Part shown: positions 25,723 through 37,317 of the stretch, piece after piece
How positions within the stretch are numbered: position 1 is the stretch's first letter
Layout of the letters: every line of letters starts with the position of its first letter
Origin: Rutidosis leptorrhynchoides
Lineage: Eukaryota; Streptophyta; Magnoliopsida; Asterales; Asteraceae
Assembly: GCF_046630445.1 (NCBI RefSeq)
Contig: NC_092336.1
Span: forward strand, 299,032,001 to 299,096,000
Length of the DNA: 64,000 bases
Direction of reading: 5' to 3'
Program-made: the position numbers and the translations under genes
Notes under the pieces: model-generated
Database searches by the model: none
What the model saw: the letters and a program-made list of their open reading frames with translations, nothing else
Told to the model about the DNA's origin: nothing

Positions 25723-28497
25723 TGTAGAGACCCGTCCTAATCCATCCGGACGAAGTCCATATCGATTACAAACGATTCACAACAGTTGATTACATCGCGA
25801 GGTAATTGACCTCTATATGATAAATTTTACAAACATTGCATTCGTTTTTAAAAGACAAACTTTCGTTACATCGACAGTTGACAGGCATGTAAAGCATTTC
25901 ATAATATATCCAAATATAATTGACTTAATAATAATCTTGATGAACTCAACGACTCGAATGCAACATCTTTTGAAATATGTCATGAATGACTCCAAGTAAT
26001 ATCTCTAATATGAGCAAATGCACAGCGGAAGATTTCTTTCGTACCTGAGAATAAACATGCTTTAAAGTGTCAACCAAAAGGTTGGTGAGTTCATTAGTTT
26101 ATCATAAAGAATCATTTCATAATTTTAATAGACCACAAGATTTCATACTTCCATTTCTCATAATCATACGTCCCATGCATAGAGACAAAAATATCATTCA
26201 TATGGATTGAACACCTGGTAACCGACATTCACAATATGCATATAAGAATATCCCCATCATTCCGGGATCCTCCTTCGGACATGATATAAATTTCGAAGTA
26301 CTAAAGCATCCGGTACTTTGGATGAGACTTGTTGGGCCCGATAGATCTATCTTTAGAGTTCGCGTCAATTAGGGTGTCTGTTTCCTAATTCTTAGATTAC
26401 CAGACTTAATAAAAAGGGGCATATTCAGTTTCGATCATTCAACCATAGAACGTAATTTCGATTACTTGTGTCTATTTCGTAAAACAGTTATAAAAGTTGC
26501 GCATGTATTCTCAGCCCAAAAATATAAAGGGTAAAAAGGTAAATGAAACTCACAATACTGTATTTTGTAGTAAAAATACATATGACGACATTGAACAATG
26601 CAGGGTTGGCCTCGGATTCACGAACCTATATCAACACATTATAGTATAAATCAATTAAGTTTATATATTTGTTATGTATTAATTATTCTTATAATATATT
26701 ATGATAATTATTTGATATTTAATTAATGTTATATCAATAATATTAGTTGAAACATAATTTTATGTAATATTAGTATATTTTATGTAATAATATATTTACA
26801 TATATATCTTTTGTTTTGTAAAATTAATAATTGTAGAAATACCTAAGGATAATAATAATAATATTAATAATAATAATAATTTTTAAAAGTATAAAACTAC
26901 CTTAGGAGTCAGTTTTAAAAAAATTGCACCAAGCCGGGCTCGAACCCGAGACCTCTCGCTCACTCATCAACACCCTTAACCATTCCTCCATTTCAGTTTT
27001 TCTGATTTATAATACAAACCCAAATACTTATCTATTACATGTTTCAACCCACTTCATCTTCTTCACCAAAATCTAAACAATCAAACAACTTCATTCTTAA
27101 TAGTCAATCATCAAAATGGTTTTAGGACTTCTAAACAAACATGAAACAAAAAATAAAAATGTGTTCATGATATAAAAAAAATGAGGAAAAAAAAAACAAA
27201 AAAAACCTACTGCTTGCTGGTAGCCAAGAAAAAAAAAATTTTGTTTTCAATTTTGAGTTCGTTTTGGACAATCTTTACAACATGAAACATGTTTCAAATC
27301 ATTCCTAAAAACTATTGAAATCGTCAATTGAACTTAAAACATCAAAACAAGCTCTAATTTCTCCAAGAACAAAACAGTTGACTTTTGACAATTTAACTTT
27401 GACTCGCAAATTCGAATTCGTTATCAAGAATTGGAACTTGAGATTTTGCAGGAAGTTTAAGTAAATGATTCCTAACAACTCTACATTTTTAGTTTTTGAA
27501 ATTTGTTTCGAATTCACGTTAGTGTATATCACTGTGAAGAACTCAAGAACTCAAAAATTGATTTTTAGATTAAGAGTGTTATAGGTTATGATTACAACAT
27601 GAATTGTGTTGCAAATCATTCCTATAATCTTTATGGATCATCAAATTAACTGGAGATATCAAAACAAACTCGAATTTGATTCAAGAACACTTAGTTGACT
27701 TTGAAAACCAAAACTTTAACTCTCAAATTAGAAATTAATAGAAAGAATTGAGGATTGAAAACTTACAGATAGTTTAGATAGACGATTCCTAACATGACTG
27801 CATTATTACATTTTAAAAATTTGTTCTAAATCAAAATATGGTGAAAAAGATGAATGTACAGAGTGTCGAGCTTATTTTCTGGTTTTCTTTGTGTTCAACT
27901 CAAATTGCAGTTTGTAACTTATATAGATTGATTAGGTACATGATTTAACAGTTAAATTGATTTTCAATTGATTTGTGAAGTAGACTTGTAACAAACTGGA
28001 GACATGAAGTACGTAAATTATTTTCATGTGAAGAAAAAGAAAAAAAAATTGATAGTTACTTCTAACAGAATGGGATTCCCTATTTTTATTTTTAATAAAT
28101 ATTAATAGTAAATACCCTAATAATATTAATAATAATTCTAATAAAATAACTAAATAATATTATAAAAATGATAATAAATAAAAATAAGAATTCGTTTAAA
28201 TCATAAATAAATTTTAATCTTAATTATCTTGTACATTATTTTACATTTTCAATTCAAATGATTATTTTGTATTTTATTAATACAACTTAATATGCACTCT
28301 TATATTTATATATGTATATATATTTACATATTTATTTACACACAATTGTTCGTGAATCGTCGGAAATAGTCACAGGTTAAATGAATCTATATAAATAGTT
28401 CAAACATTTCGAGACTCAACATTACAGGCTTTGCTTATTGTGTTGGAACATATAAAGATTAAGTTTTAATTTGGTCGGAAATTTCCGGGTCGTCACA
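25723..28497 (-). mobile_element. Solo LTR inside the Athila protease-RT region
   Basis: A 2,775-bp sequence beginning TGTAGAGACCCGTCC and ending GGGTCGTCACA, flanked by CGAAA at 25,718-25,722 and 28,498-28,502. It is a shorter relative of the 3.9-kb LTRs at 45,176 and 53,186 (same terminal blocks, same order) and carries no internal region. Its removal leaves the Athila reading frame uninterrupted. Orientation is judged from the PBS side of the related full element. Confidence 0.95.
26928..26990 (-). other. tRNA-like (Pol III A/B box) module in the solo LTR
   Basis: On the minus strand an A-box-like TGGTTAAGGGTG (26,982-26,971) is followed 24 bp later by a perfect B box GGTTCGAGCC (26,946-26,937), then a short spacer and a run of T. 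The A-B gap is short for a tRNA and no cloverleaf is complete, so this is a tRNA-derived or SINE-like relic, not a tRNA gene. It is shared with the LTRs at 47,198 and 55,226. Confidence 0.5.
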
Positions 28498-28502
28498 CGA
28501 AA

Positions 28503-31500
28503 TCTGCAGATGATACATGTTATTATATTCAAACTATAGATTCACATGCAGAATTATTAGAAGAATTTCCAGAATTACAAGGAACAGGAGAATGTTCTTT
28601 AGGAGAAGGAATTGAACCAATTGATGAAGCGGAAATGTTAGCTACACTAATAGCTAATGGATATGAACCAACAACAGAAGAAATTCAAATGCTAAAAGAA
28701 GAAGACAGATATCGATATAAATCATCGATAGAAGAACCACCGACATTAGAGTTAAAGCCACTTCCAAACCATTTAGAATACGCTTATTTACATGGTGAAT
28801 CTGAATTACCTGTAATAATATCGTCTTCTCTTACTGAAAATGAAAAATCACAACTCATTTCTGTGTTGAAAGCTCATAAACCAGCCATTGCATGGAAGAT
28901 TCATTTTATTAAAGGAATAAGTCCTTCGTATTGTACACATAAAATCCTTATGGAAGAAGGTCATAAAACGTATGTGCAACGCCAACGAAGACTAAATCCT
29001 AATATGCAAGATTTTGTTAATAAAGAAATTATTTAACTGCTAGATGCAGGTTTAATTTATCCGATCTCTGATAGTCCATGGGTAAGCCCAGTTCAATGCG
29101 TGCCTAAGAAGGGTGGCATGACTGTTATCACAAATGAAAAAAATGAGCTTATTCCTACTAGGACTGTAACAGGATGGCGTGTATGTATTGATTACAGAAA
29201 ATTAAATGACGCCACCAGAAAAGATCACTTTCCCTTACCTTTCATTGATCAAATGTTGGAAAGATTAGCCGTAAATAGTTATTATTGTTTTCTTGATGGA
29301 TTTTCCGGATATTTTCAAATTCCAATAGCACCCGAAGATCAAGAGAAAACCACGTTCACGTGCCCTTATGGTACTTTTGCTTACAAACGCATGCCATTTG
29401 GACTTTGCAACGCCCCTGCAACCTTTCAAAGGTGCATGATGGCGATTTTTCACGACATGATAGAAGAATGCATGGAAGTTTTCATGGATGACTTTTCAGT
29501 CTTCGGTGATACATTTGAATCATGTTTAGTTAATCTTGAACGAATACTTATTAGATGCGAACAATCAAATCTAGTACTTAATTGGGAGAAATGCCATTTC
29601 ATGGTTAAAGAAGGCATCGTTCTTGGTCATAAAATTTCAAAGGAAGGAATTGAAGTGGATAGAGCTAAAGTAAATGTAATTGCTAAACTTCCATATCCCA
29701 CCAATGTTAGAGGAGTTAGGAGTTTTCTAGGGCATGCCAGTTTTTACCGACGTTTCATAAAAGATTTTTCTAAAATTGCCACTCCTATGAATAAACTCCT
29801 AGAAAAAGATGCTCCATTCATCTTTTCAGATGAATGCATCAAATCTTTTAATATTCTTAAATAGAAACTTACTAATGCACCGATCATGATAACACCAAAT
29901 TGGAATCTACCGTTTGAACTAATGTGCGATGCAAGTGATTTTGCAATGAGAGCCGTTTTAGGACAAAGGATTGAAAAACGATTTCAACCTATATATTATG
30001 CTAGTAAGACGTTACAAGGAGCACAAAAAAATTACACAACTACTGAAAAAGAACTCCTTGCTATTGTCTTTGCTTTTGACAAATTTCGTTCATATCTCGT
30101 TCTAGCAAAAACGGTGGTCTAGATCGACCATTCTGCTCTTAGATACCTATTTTCGAAACAAGATGCCAAACCAAGATTAATACGTTGGATCTTACTCTTA
30201 CAAGAGTTCGATATTGAAATCCGAGATAAAAGAGGAGCATAAAATCTCGCCGCTGATCATCTTTCTCGTCCTGAAAATCCCGAATTAGAAGTTCTAAATG
30301 AATCGGCCATACAAGACAACTTTTCTGATGAATATCTATTGAAGATAGATTATAATGAAATTCCATGGTTTGCAGACTATGCAAACTACTTAGTATGTGG
30401 ATTCCTTGAAAAAGGATTATCGTACCAAAAACGAAAGAAATTCTTCAGTGATATAAAACACTATTTATGGGAAGATCCACATCTGTTTAAAAGTTGTCCA
30501 GATAGAATAATATGCCGATGTGTATTCGGAGATGAAGCTAGTAAAATCTTAAACCATTGTCACACAGGACCAACAGGAGGGCACTATGGGCCTCAACTAA
30601 CAGCAAGAAAAGTTTATGATGCTGGATTCTATTGGCCTACAATTTACAAAGACGCACACCTTCTTTGCAAATCCTGTGATGCTTGTCAAAGGGCCGAAAA
30701 AATAAGTCAACGTGATGAAATGCCACAAAATGTCATTCAAGTATGTGAAGTATTTGACATTTGGGGTATTGACTTTATGGGTCCATTTTCAAAATCTCAT
30801 AATAATCTCTATATTCTCGTAGCCATTGATTATGTATCTAAATGGGCGGAAGCACAAGCTCTCCCAACTAACGATGCATGAGTTGTAGTCAACTTCTTAA
30901 AACGTATTTTTGCAAGGTTTGGAACACCGAAAGCTTTAATAAGTGATCGGGGAACTCATTTCTGTAATAATCAACTTGAGAAAGTTCTTAAAAGATATGG
31001 AGTAACTCATAAAATCTCCACTGCATATCATCCACAAACAAATGGACAAGTTGAAAATACCAACCGAGCTTTAAAACGTATTCTAGAAAAAACCGTAGGA
31101 TCAAATCCGAAGGAATGGTCCATTAAATTGGAGGATGCACTCTGGGCTTTTAGAACAGCCTACAAAACTCCAATTGGAACCACACCTTTTAAACTCGTTT
31201 ACGGAAAAGCATGTCATCTTCCAGTAGAAATTGAACACAAAGCATTTTGGGCTTTGAAGACTTGTAATCTTGATTTACATGAAGCTGGAGGTCTACGGTT
31301 AAGTCAACTAAACGAATTAGAAGAATTAAGACATGAAGCATACGAAAATTCATTAATCTATAAAGAAAGAACAAAGAAATGGCATGATAATAGAATCAAA
31401 AGTTCAAAAGAATTTAAAGAAGGAGACAGAGTTCTTCTTTTCAATTCACGATTCAAGCTATTTCCTGGAAAATTGAAATCAAGATGGTCTGGACCATTCA

Positions 31501-31655
31501 TAGTCAAAAGAGTTTTCCCATACGGAACGATAGAATTAATAAATTCAAATGGAATTGAATTTAAAGTTAATGGTCATAGAGTTAAACATTACATAGATAG
31601 TTCAATGGAAGTTGACAATGAAGTTAATCACAATTTCGATACCACAGCTAACTAA
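28503..31655 (+). pseudogene. Athila RT, RNase H and integrase part of the polyprotein
   Basis: This continues the 23,275 frame with no frameshift but five stops: TAA 29,034, TAG 29,862, TAG 30,120, TAA 30,240 and TGA 30,879. The RT has RVCIDYRKLND, the MPFGLCNAPATFQR motif and an FMDD catalytic box (near 29,482). RNase H begins with FELMCDASDFA. Integrase has the HHCC finger (ending CDACQRA) and a complete D, D, E triad ([25 protein letters not shown]), then a C-terminal GPF-type domain. The frame ends TAA at 31,653-31,655. The enzymes copy and insert the element in active relatives; here they cannot be made full length. Confidence 0.93.
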
Positions 31656-31714
31656 GTGTGGGGAGAATCAAGTCTTTTAAAGGATAATATGTATTTCTGT
31701 TAGAGTTAGATTTT

Positions 31715-32185
31715 ATGTTTTTGTGTAGTTCTCAAAAATGGAACCCGAATGGTCTTTCCCTAGCAGACCCTAAAGAACTAGTCTTCTCCCCCCATTCTGA
31801 ATTTTTATTTTTTTTAGGTTTTTACGAAATGAAGACTTCCTATGAACTAAACCATGGTCTAATGCTACATGCTTTGATCACTAAACGTAATAATGACACA
31901 CTTCCGAGTGAACTAGTATCAGTAATCAGAGAAAGATTGGACGGAGTAAGAAAAGAATCCAGATGCGAAGATAATAAGTTACAATTTGGTAAAGGAAAAT
32001 CAAAATCCGCAGCGAAAAGAAGAGCACGACACCTAGAAAGATGTCACAAATGCGGAAAATGGTCACATGGAGGTAAATGTTCAAATAATCAAATCTATTC
32101 AAACACCGAATTTGTTACTTTATGCAGAGACGGACCGTTCATATGTTTAGAAGAAAAAACACTGAATGCTCGAGGTTACGCCTAA
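31715..32185 (+). CDS. Unrecognised small ORF with a zinc-knuckle-like motif
   Basis: An open frame of about 150 codons just after pol; the first ATG is at 31,715. It is basic (Lys/Arg-rich from about residue 85) and holds CHKCGKWSHGGKC near residues 115-127, a CX2CX4HX3C pattern one residue shorter than the classical CCHC knuckle. It ends TAA at 32,183. I know no named family for it. It could be a duplicated gag end or an accessory nucleic-acid-binding protein. It is the only Athila frame of this size here without an internal stop. Confidence 0.45.
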   Translation: MFLCSSQKWNPNGLSLADPKELVFSPHSEFLFFLGFYEMKTSYELNHGLMLHALITKRNNDTLPSELVSVIRERLDGVRKESRCEDNKLQFGKGKSKSAAKRRARHLERCHKCGKWSHGGKCSNNQIYSNTEFVTLCRDGPFICLEEKTLNARGYA

Positions 32186-33042
32186 GTAGTCATGGAAAAT
32201 CAATTAAACCGACTATCTTATGAATGGGATAGATCATATCACTAAGAATACTATCTCACATATCTGTACAGTTTTTATTTTTATTTTTATTTTTAACCTT
32301 TTGATAATAAACGCTAATTTGTTCGCTATAAAGTATTAAATTGGTATTGAATAAAATTAGGTTTGGCGACCGAAATTATTGATATCATACAAAAATTTTT
32401 TACATCACTGCGAAATTTAACGTTTATTCTTAAGGTATAAATATCTTAAATCAATCAACCCAAAATATTTCAGAAATTCGTCATGAATTAATATATAAAT
32501 CTTAAATTAATATTGTGAACTTTGTAAAATCAATATATTTAAGTTTGTCAATATTTGAAAAATTAATATTTTTAATATAAGTTTGTATGTATAAAAATAA
32601 AAATATAATATAAGTTTGGTGTGAATTTTTAATATTATGCATTTTTAATTAAGTTTGGTGTAAATTTTTAATTTTATGCATTTTTAAATTTAAGTTGTGT
32701 GAATTTAAAAACAAAAATTTACTTTATTTCGTTAAGTTAAAAATATGATTTTTAAAATTCGTCGTGAGTTGAAGACTAGGTCTTTGAACCGAAATTGCTT
32801 TACCCGAGGGAGGGACGAGAACTTTTATTATCATTATTTTTAATCTTATTGAATTAAAGTATGCCAAAAACAGTAAAAAAACCCAAAAATCTTAGCTTTT
32901 AAAACAAATTTTAAAATTTTGTCGAAGGACGGACTAGGACATCGATCCGAAACGACCTCATCCTAAAATAAAGGAAAACAAAAATTTAAATTTATTTTAT
33001 ATTTGTTTTATAAGTTAAGGCTTATTAAAAAAAAAAAAAAAT
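32186..33042 (+). other. AT-rich Athila spacer, no gene
   Basis: Noncoding. A gtttggtgt(g/a)aattttt-type motif recurs near 32,612-32,700, giving a short degenerate repeat. No promoter before 33,043 is evident. Confidence 0.5.
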
Positions 33043-33118
33043 GCCGCGACTCACGGAGTTTGAAGAACAAAATCACCGCGACTCGCGGAGAGACCAAAAT
33101 TCAGGAAAAAAATATATA
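33043..33118 (+). promoter_or_regulatory. Internal copy of the LTR promoter cassette upstream of the env-like gene
   Basis: It has the same order as the LTR core promoter at 20,233: ccgcgactcacgg, a TTTGAAG link, ccgcgactcgcgg, GAGA, then a TATA-like TATATA at 33,113-33,118 followed by ACGCAG, as in the LTR (TATAAAAGG...ACGCAG). It lies about 115 bp before the ATG at 33,233. Promoter function is inferred from this similarity. Confidence 0.5.
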
Positions 33119-33232
33119 CGCAGAACTGATCAGTCCCAACACAAACACTCCAAATAACTGCGAAAAACACCCGAAAAACACACCACAAAATCGAATTTTT
33201 TCACCATTTTTCATCAAATCTTTCACAAAATC

Positions 33233-35257
33233 ATGTTTAGAAGGATGCTATCAAGGAATTACTCAAAGAAAACGGTAAATTTCTACACCAAAACACCCTT
33301 TAATCCGAAAATTAGTGTTCTTGAGCAATTTTATACCCAATTCGATTTTGATGCTTTTTAGTGTAATTATGCTTAAATTGTTTATGTATTATGCTTGTAT
33401 AACCTAGATTGATGCTATTTAACATGATTAGAAGCCTTAAACTTCAAATTTTGAGAAATCTAGGGTTTGTGTTCTTGAGCAATTTGGGGCTTTTTGATAT
33501 AAACATGTTATGGCCGATTTTTTTCATGAATTATTGCTAAATTAAGTAGTGTAACATGTTTAGGTAGTTAAATGATCCAAACTTTGAGCCTAAACATGGT
33601 TTTTGAGAATTAAAGTGGACTTTTTCAAGTCTAAAATTCATGAACTTGATTTTTGAGAGATAATGCCATTTGAAACTTGTTTAATTGCTAGTAATGATTA
33701 TTTTGACATGTTATTTGAGTTGAATGCTTATGAACTTGGTGAACATTTTCGTATATGCTTATTTGAAAAAGTGTAGATTTGATAAAAATATGAAAATGAG
33801 CATAAGTTTGATATAAATTGGATATGTCATTGTAATTATTTTGATTGATGATTTTGCTGACACTAATGCATATTTAGATGCACAAAAATTGTGTTTGATG
33901 TGTTTTGCAGACTGAAAGGGGTGAATCTTCATCCCAAGCTTGCAATGCTCCTCCTGAGAATGCGGAACAACAGGATGTTGATAGCTATTATAAACAAGAT
34001 ATACCTCATCCAGTTATGACATTTTCAGATATGCACTTGGAAGATTTGCACCCGAACTTGAGATTTGACAGACGTTGGATAGATTATCCAAAATACCAAA
34101 GGGGCTTGCATACTCTTCATTCTAAAGTTGTTGAAGTACCTAGGGTAATAGAATGGGGACCATTAGAAGCTGTAGAATTGGCCGGGCCAATTAGAGAATT
34201 ACTTACACAGAGGTATGGTAATTCTACTTTTAATAATTGGGTACGATTATTCAGCATGTGTAGACCTGTATATAAAGTATGGTGTGAAGAATTATTGTGT
34301 AGTATAGAAATAAATGATCGGGTAGTTAGTTTAACCGATCGATCTTTTATTAAATTTCTGTTAGGAGGTTCGATGCACCACATGTCTTTACTAGACATGG
34401 CTCAGGCCTTACGTATATATACGCCTGAGGAGGTAGAATCTGCCGATTATAGAGGGTTGATATTGAACGGTAGGAAAATTGATGAAAATTTTGATACGCA
34501 TGGTGTATGGAGTCAAATGACTAGCCATCACCGATTAAAAGGGGGAAATTACTCTTATTTGGATATAGATAGAGCAGAGTTAAGAGTAATTCATAGGTTT
34601 TTAGCCAATTCGATTACACACTGAGGTAAGAATAAGGAAAAGGTAAATGAACAGGATTTGTTTTACCACATGTGTATTCGAGACCCACAAAGCACTGTAA
34701 GTATACCTTATTGTGTGGGTTATTATTTATCAGCTATGGTTAGGGGCATGAAACCGCACAGTATAATAGGAGGTGGTATATTTATTACTTTGATTGCTGA
34801 ATATCTCGGTGTGGATATAAGTCGGGGGGGATTATTAATCGAAGAACCAGAACCCCACGATACAATTGGTTTAAATGTATACCATGGTACTAAAGTTTTG
34901 AAGAGGCGAAATAACGCCGCAGTACGATATAATGGTAGACATCCATAGGTTGAGAGAAACCAACAGCCAGGTAATGTGGGAGGGGGAAATGAAATGACAG
35001 AAATGCAAAGGTTTATAGCTTCACAAGAGTATGAAAATGCTAGACATAGAGCATTTGAAGATTGACAAGTTCATCAAAACCAAATCATAGCTCATTGCCA
35101 ACATGTAGGTAGAAACTATATTCCTACTCCATCGCCCGTATTTTCTCCCTGGTCTATAGAGATCCAACCACCGTATCCTACGTATAACCCAGCCGAAGCA
35201 TTTTATAACACATATGGTTATGCATGGAACCCCTACTGGTATCAATATCATCCCTAG
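33233..35257 (+). pseudogene. Athila env-like (ORF1-family) gene, probably spliced
   Basis: Proposed exon 1 is 33,233-33,274 (14 codons from ATG). The intron is 33,275-33,910 (ACG|GTAAAT ... TTTTGCAG|AC) and exon 2 is 33,911-35,257. Exon 2 has no ATG of its own at its start, and the exon 1 join keeps frame, which supports splicing. The product (about 462 codons) resembles the Athila 'retrotransposon ORF-1' protein found between pol and the 3' LTR. Three in-frame stops (34,622, 34,946, 35,062) disable it. The tail is Tyr/Pro/Trp-rich, ending near NPYWYQYHP. Envelope function has been suggested for the family but is not shown; no clear membrane segment is visible here. Confidence 0.7.
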
Positions 35258-37300
35258 TCTACTTAGTTTTATTTATTTTATTATTTGTAATGTTGATACA
35301 TTTAATACTTATGTTAATATTGTAATAGTTTTTATAATTTTCTAACTTTTATTATTAGATTTTAATAATTTTTGAATGTGGGGTAATATACCAAACTTCA
35401 AAAATATATATATATGTTTGCAGTTTATCTTATGTACACAACAGGGTAAAACAACGCATTTTCAAAGACTGGCATTAAGTTCAGCAAAAGCAACTAATTT
35501 TGACGACAAGATGCAAAATATATGTGAAATAACAACAAGACGGAATGAACAAATGATATGCACCATTTATCATTCAGAAAACAAACGCCAATATGTTTGG
35601 AAACTTTGGTAAAATTTAATCATTTTTCTACGCTAATCACCCTCAATAATTTAAATTGTTACTGATTTCTTGCAAATGAGGGCATTGCAAGATCTTAAGT
35701 GTGGGAAGGGTTAATTTCTTTCGGAATTTTTAAAATTTTTATCTTAAGCACTTGGTTACCATTAAAAATACTAGTAAAGCAGTAGTTGTATTAGAATCTA
35801 GTGCTCTCTGATAACAAAGAACAACCCTAGTCTTATATACTGACTACCCAATTCTAGTAAAATTTTTCAAAATTTTCAATTAAATGAACTCAAAATCATG
35901 TTTATACATATTTATGAACAATAAAACTAGGTGTTAACACCGAAATTATTGTTACCTCGGAAAGGACATAAATTGAGAAACAAACCAAAATGTTAGAATT
36001 CATTTAAAATGGAATAGAGGACAATAAAAAGGAAAATAAAAGCCAAGTGTGGGAAAATTTACCAAGTTATTTTAAACATATGTCACATATTAAAAATACT
36101 TTTGTTTTGGACGATAATTAACTATTTTACCCGATTTACTGTAAGAAAGATGGATCTACACGATAAATCAATTCCATCATTAAAAGGAAGTAAAGTCTTC
36201 CGAAAAAGAAACGCGCTTCTTGATTTAGGTCAGGAAGTTGTCGTCCAGACCAGCTGTAGGTTGACGAAAAACCTAGAAAAGTCATCACTAAAATCAGCAG
36301 GAAATCCACGGACCTCAGCATCAAACAGGGTTGCCAAGTGGTCAGACTTATCCTAACCATGAGAGGATCTGTCTTGTAAAATGGGGAGGGCGCCGTGCAA
36401 ATTAGCTGGATAAGACTAATGAATCAGATCCCCAGAAAGGATAATCTCCTTAAAGATCAAAAATCAGCTTTTAAGACTGATATTACTCAATCCTAGAGAT
36501 TGACCTTAAAGTTTGAGAATTCAAACTCATGGAATTCAATGATATCTAAACTCGAGCTTGAACGAGAAAATATTTTGATCAAAAATTACAAACCGATTTG
36601 TTTTCTGAAAACCTATTTTCAATGCGTTCATTACCATTGAACGTAAAATCCTAGGAATTCACCTGGAATTCATTAGGTCACCTGAACCAAATCGGGTGTC
36701 AACCGTAAGAACGGTGGTTGCATAGCATGGTTAAAGATAGGACCTTGTGCCAGACCGACAAATTATAAGGGTGAGCTTTACTATTGCTCCTACAAAGGAT
36801 AGTAATTGCGTCCGACACGTTATAGACCATAATCAAAAGCATTTCAGGGGACATTGCCTTAACAGTTGCTTGTTCAACGCTTTCCTTACAACTGGACGGT
36901 ATTTTACCGAAAGGTAATATACGGAGCAAGTATACTGGACGTGTTGCTTTCCTAATACAAGGTTAGCAAGTGGGTGACACAAAACCAAAACTTTTGAGCC
37001 AAAATTTTCAAATCTAAAACCCACCAAACCCACAAAAAGAATTTGCAAACACCGGTGAAGGGTTATTCCGGAAAACTTATCTAGGGTAAAAGCTAGATTT
37101 AATTTTCCAAAGATCAAATGTTTTCATAAAGATCCAATTTCCTTAATGGATCTAAATTTTTATAGTCAGGTGGGACTGTAAACCATATCGTTACTACCAT
37201 TGTTTATACCGCCCTATAGAAATCACTGATGTACAAAGTGTGAAGAATAAATAAGTGATTCTAGTATTTCAAGACTATATTGCTTGAGGACAAGCAACGC
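35258..37300 (+). other. Athila region between env-like gene and PPT
   Basis: About 2 kb without a supported gene; the frames at 35,376 and 36,102 match nothing I know. Purine-rich AAGTGTGGG-type motifs at 35,374-35,383 (GAATGTGGGG), about 35,697 and about 36,045 resemble the true PPT at 37,303. Confidence 0.55.
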
Positions 37301-37317
37301 TCAAGTGTGGGAATATT
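37301..37317 (+). other. Athila polypurine tract
   Basis: TCAAGTGTGGGAATATT lies directly before the 3' LTR start TGATAATG, the position of the plus-strand primer in LTR elements. Confidence 0.8.

Noticed and set aside
26928-26990. Functional tRNA gene
   Set aside because: No complete cloverleaf, and the A-B distance is too short; kept only as a tRNA-like module.
36102-36356. Short plus-strand frame before the Athila PPT
   Set aside because: No family resemblance and no signals; probably chance.
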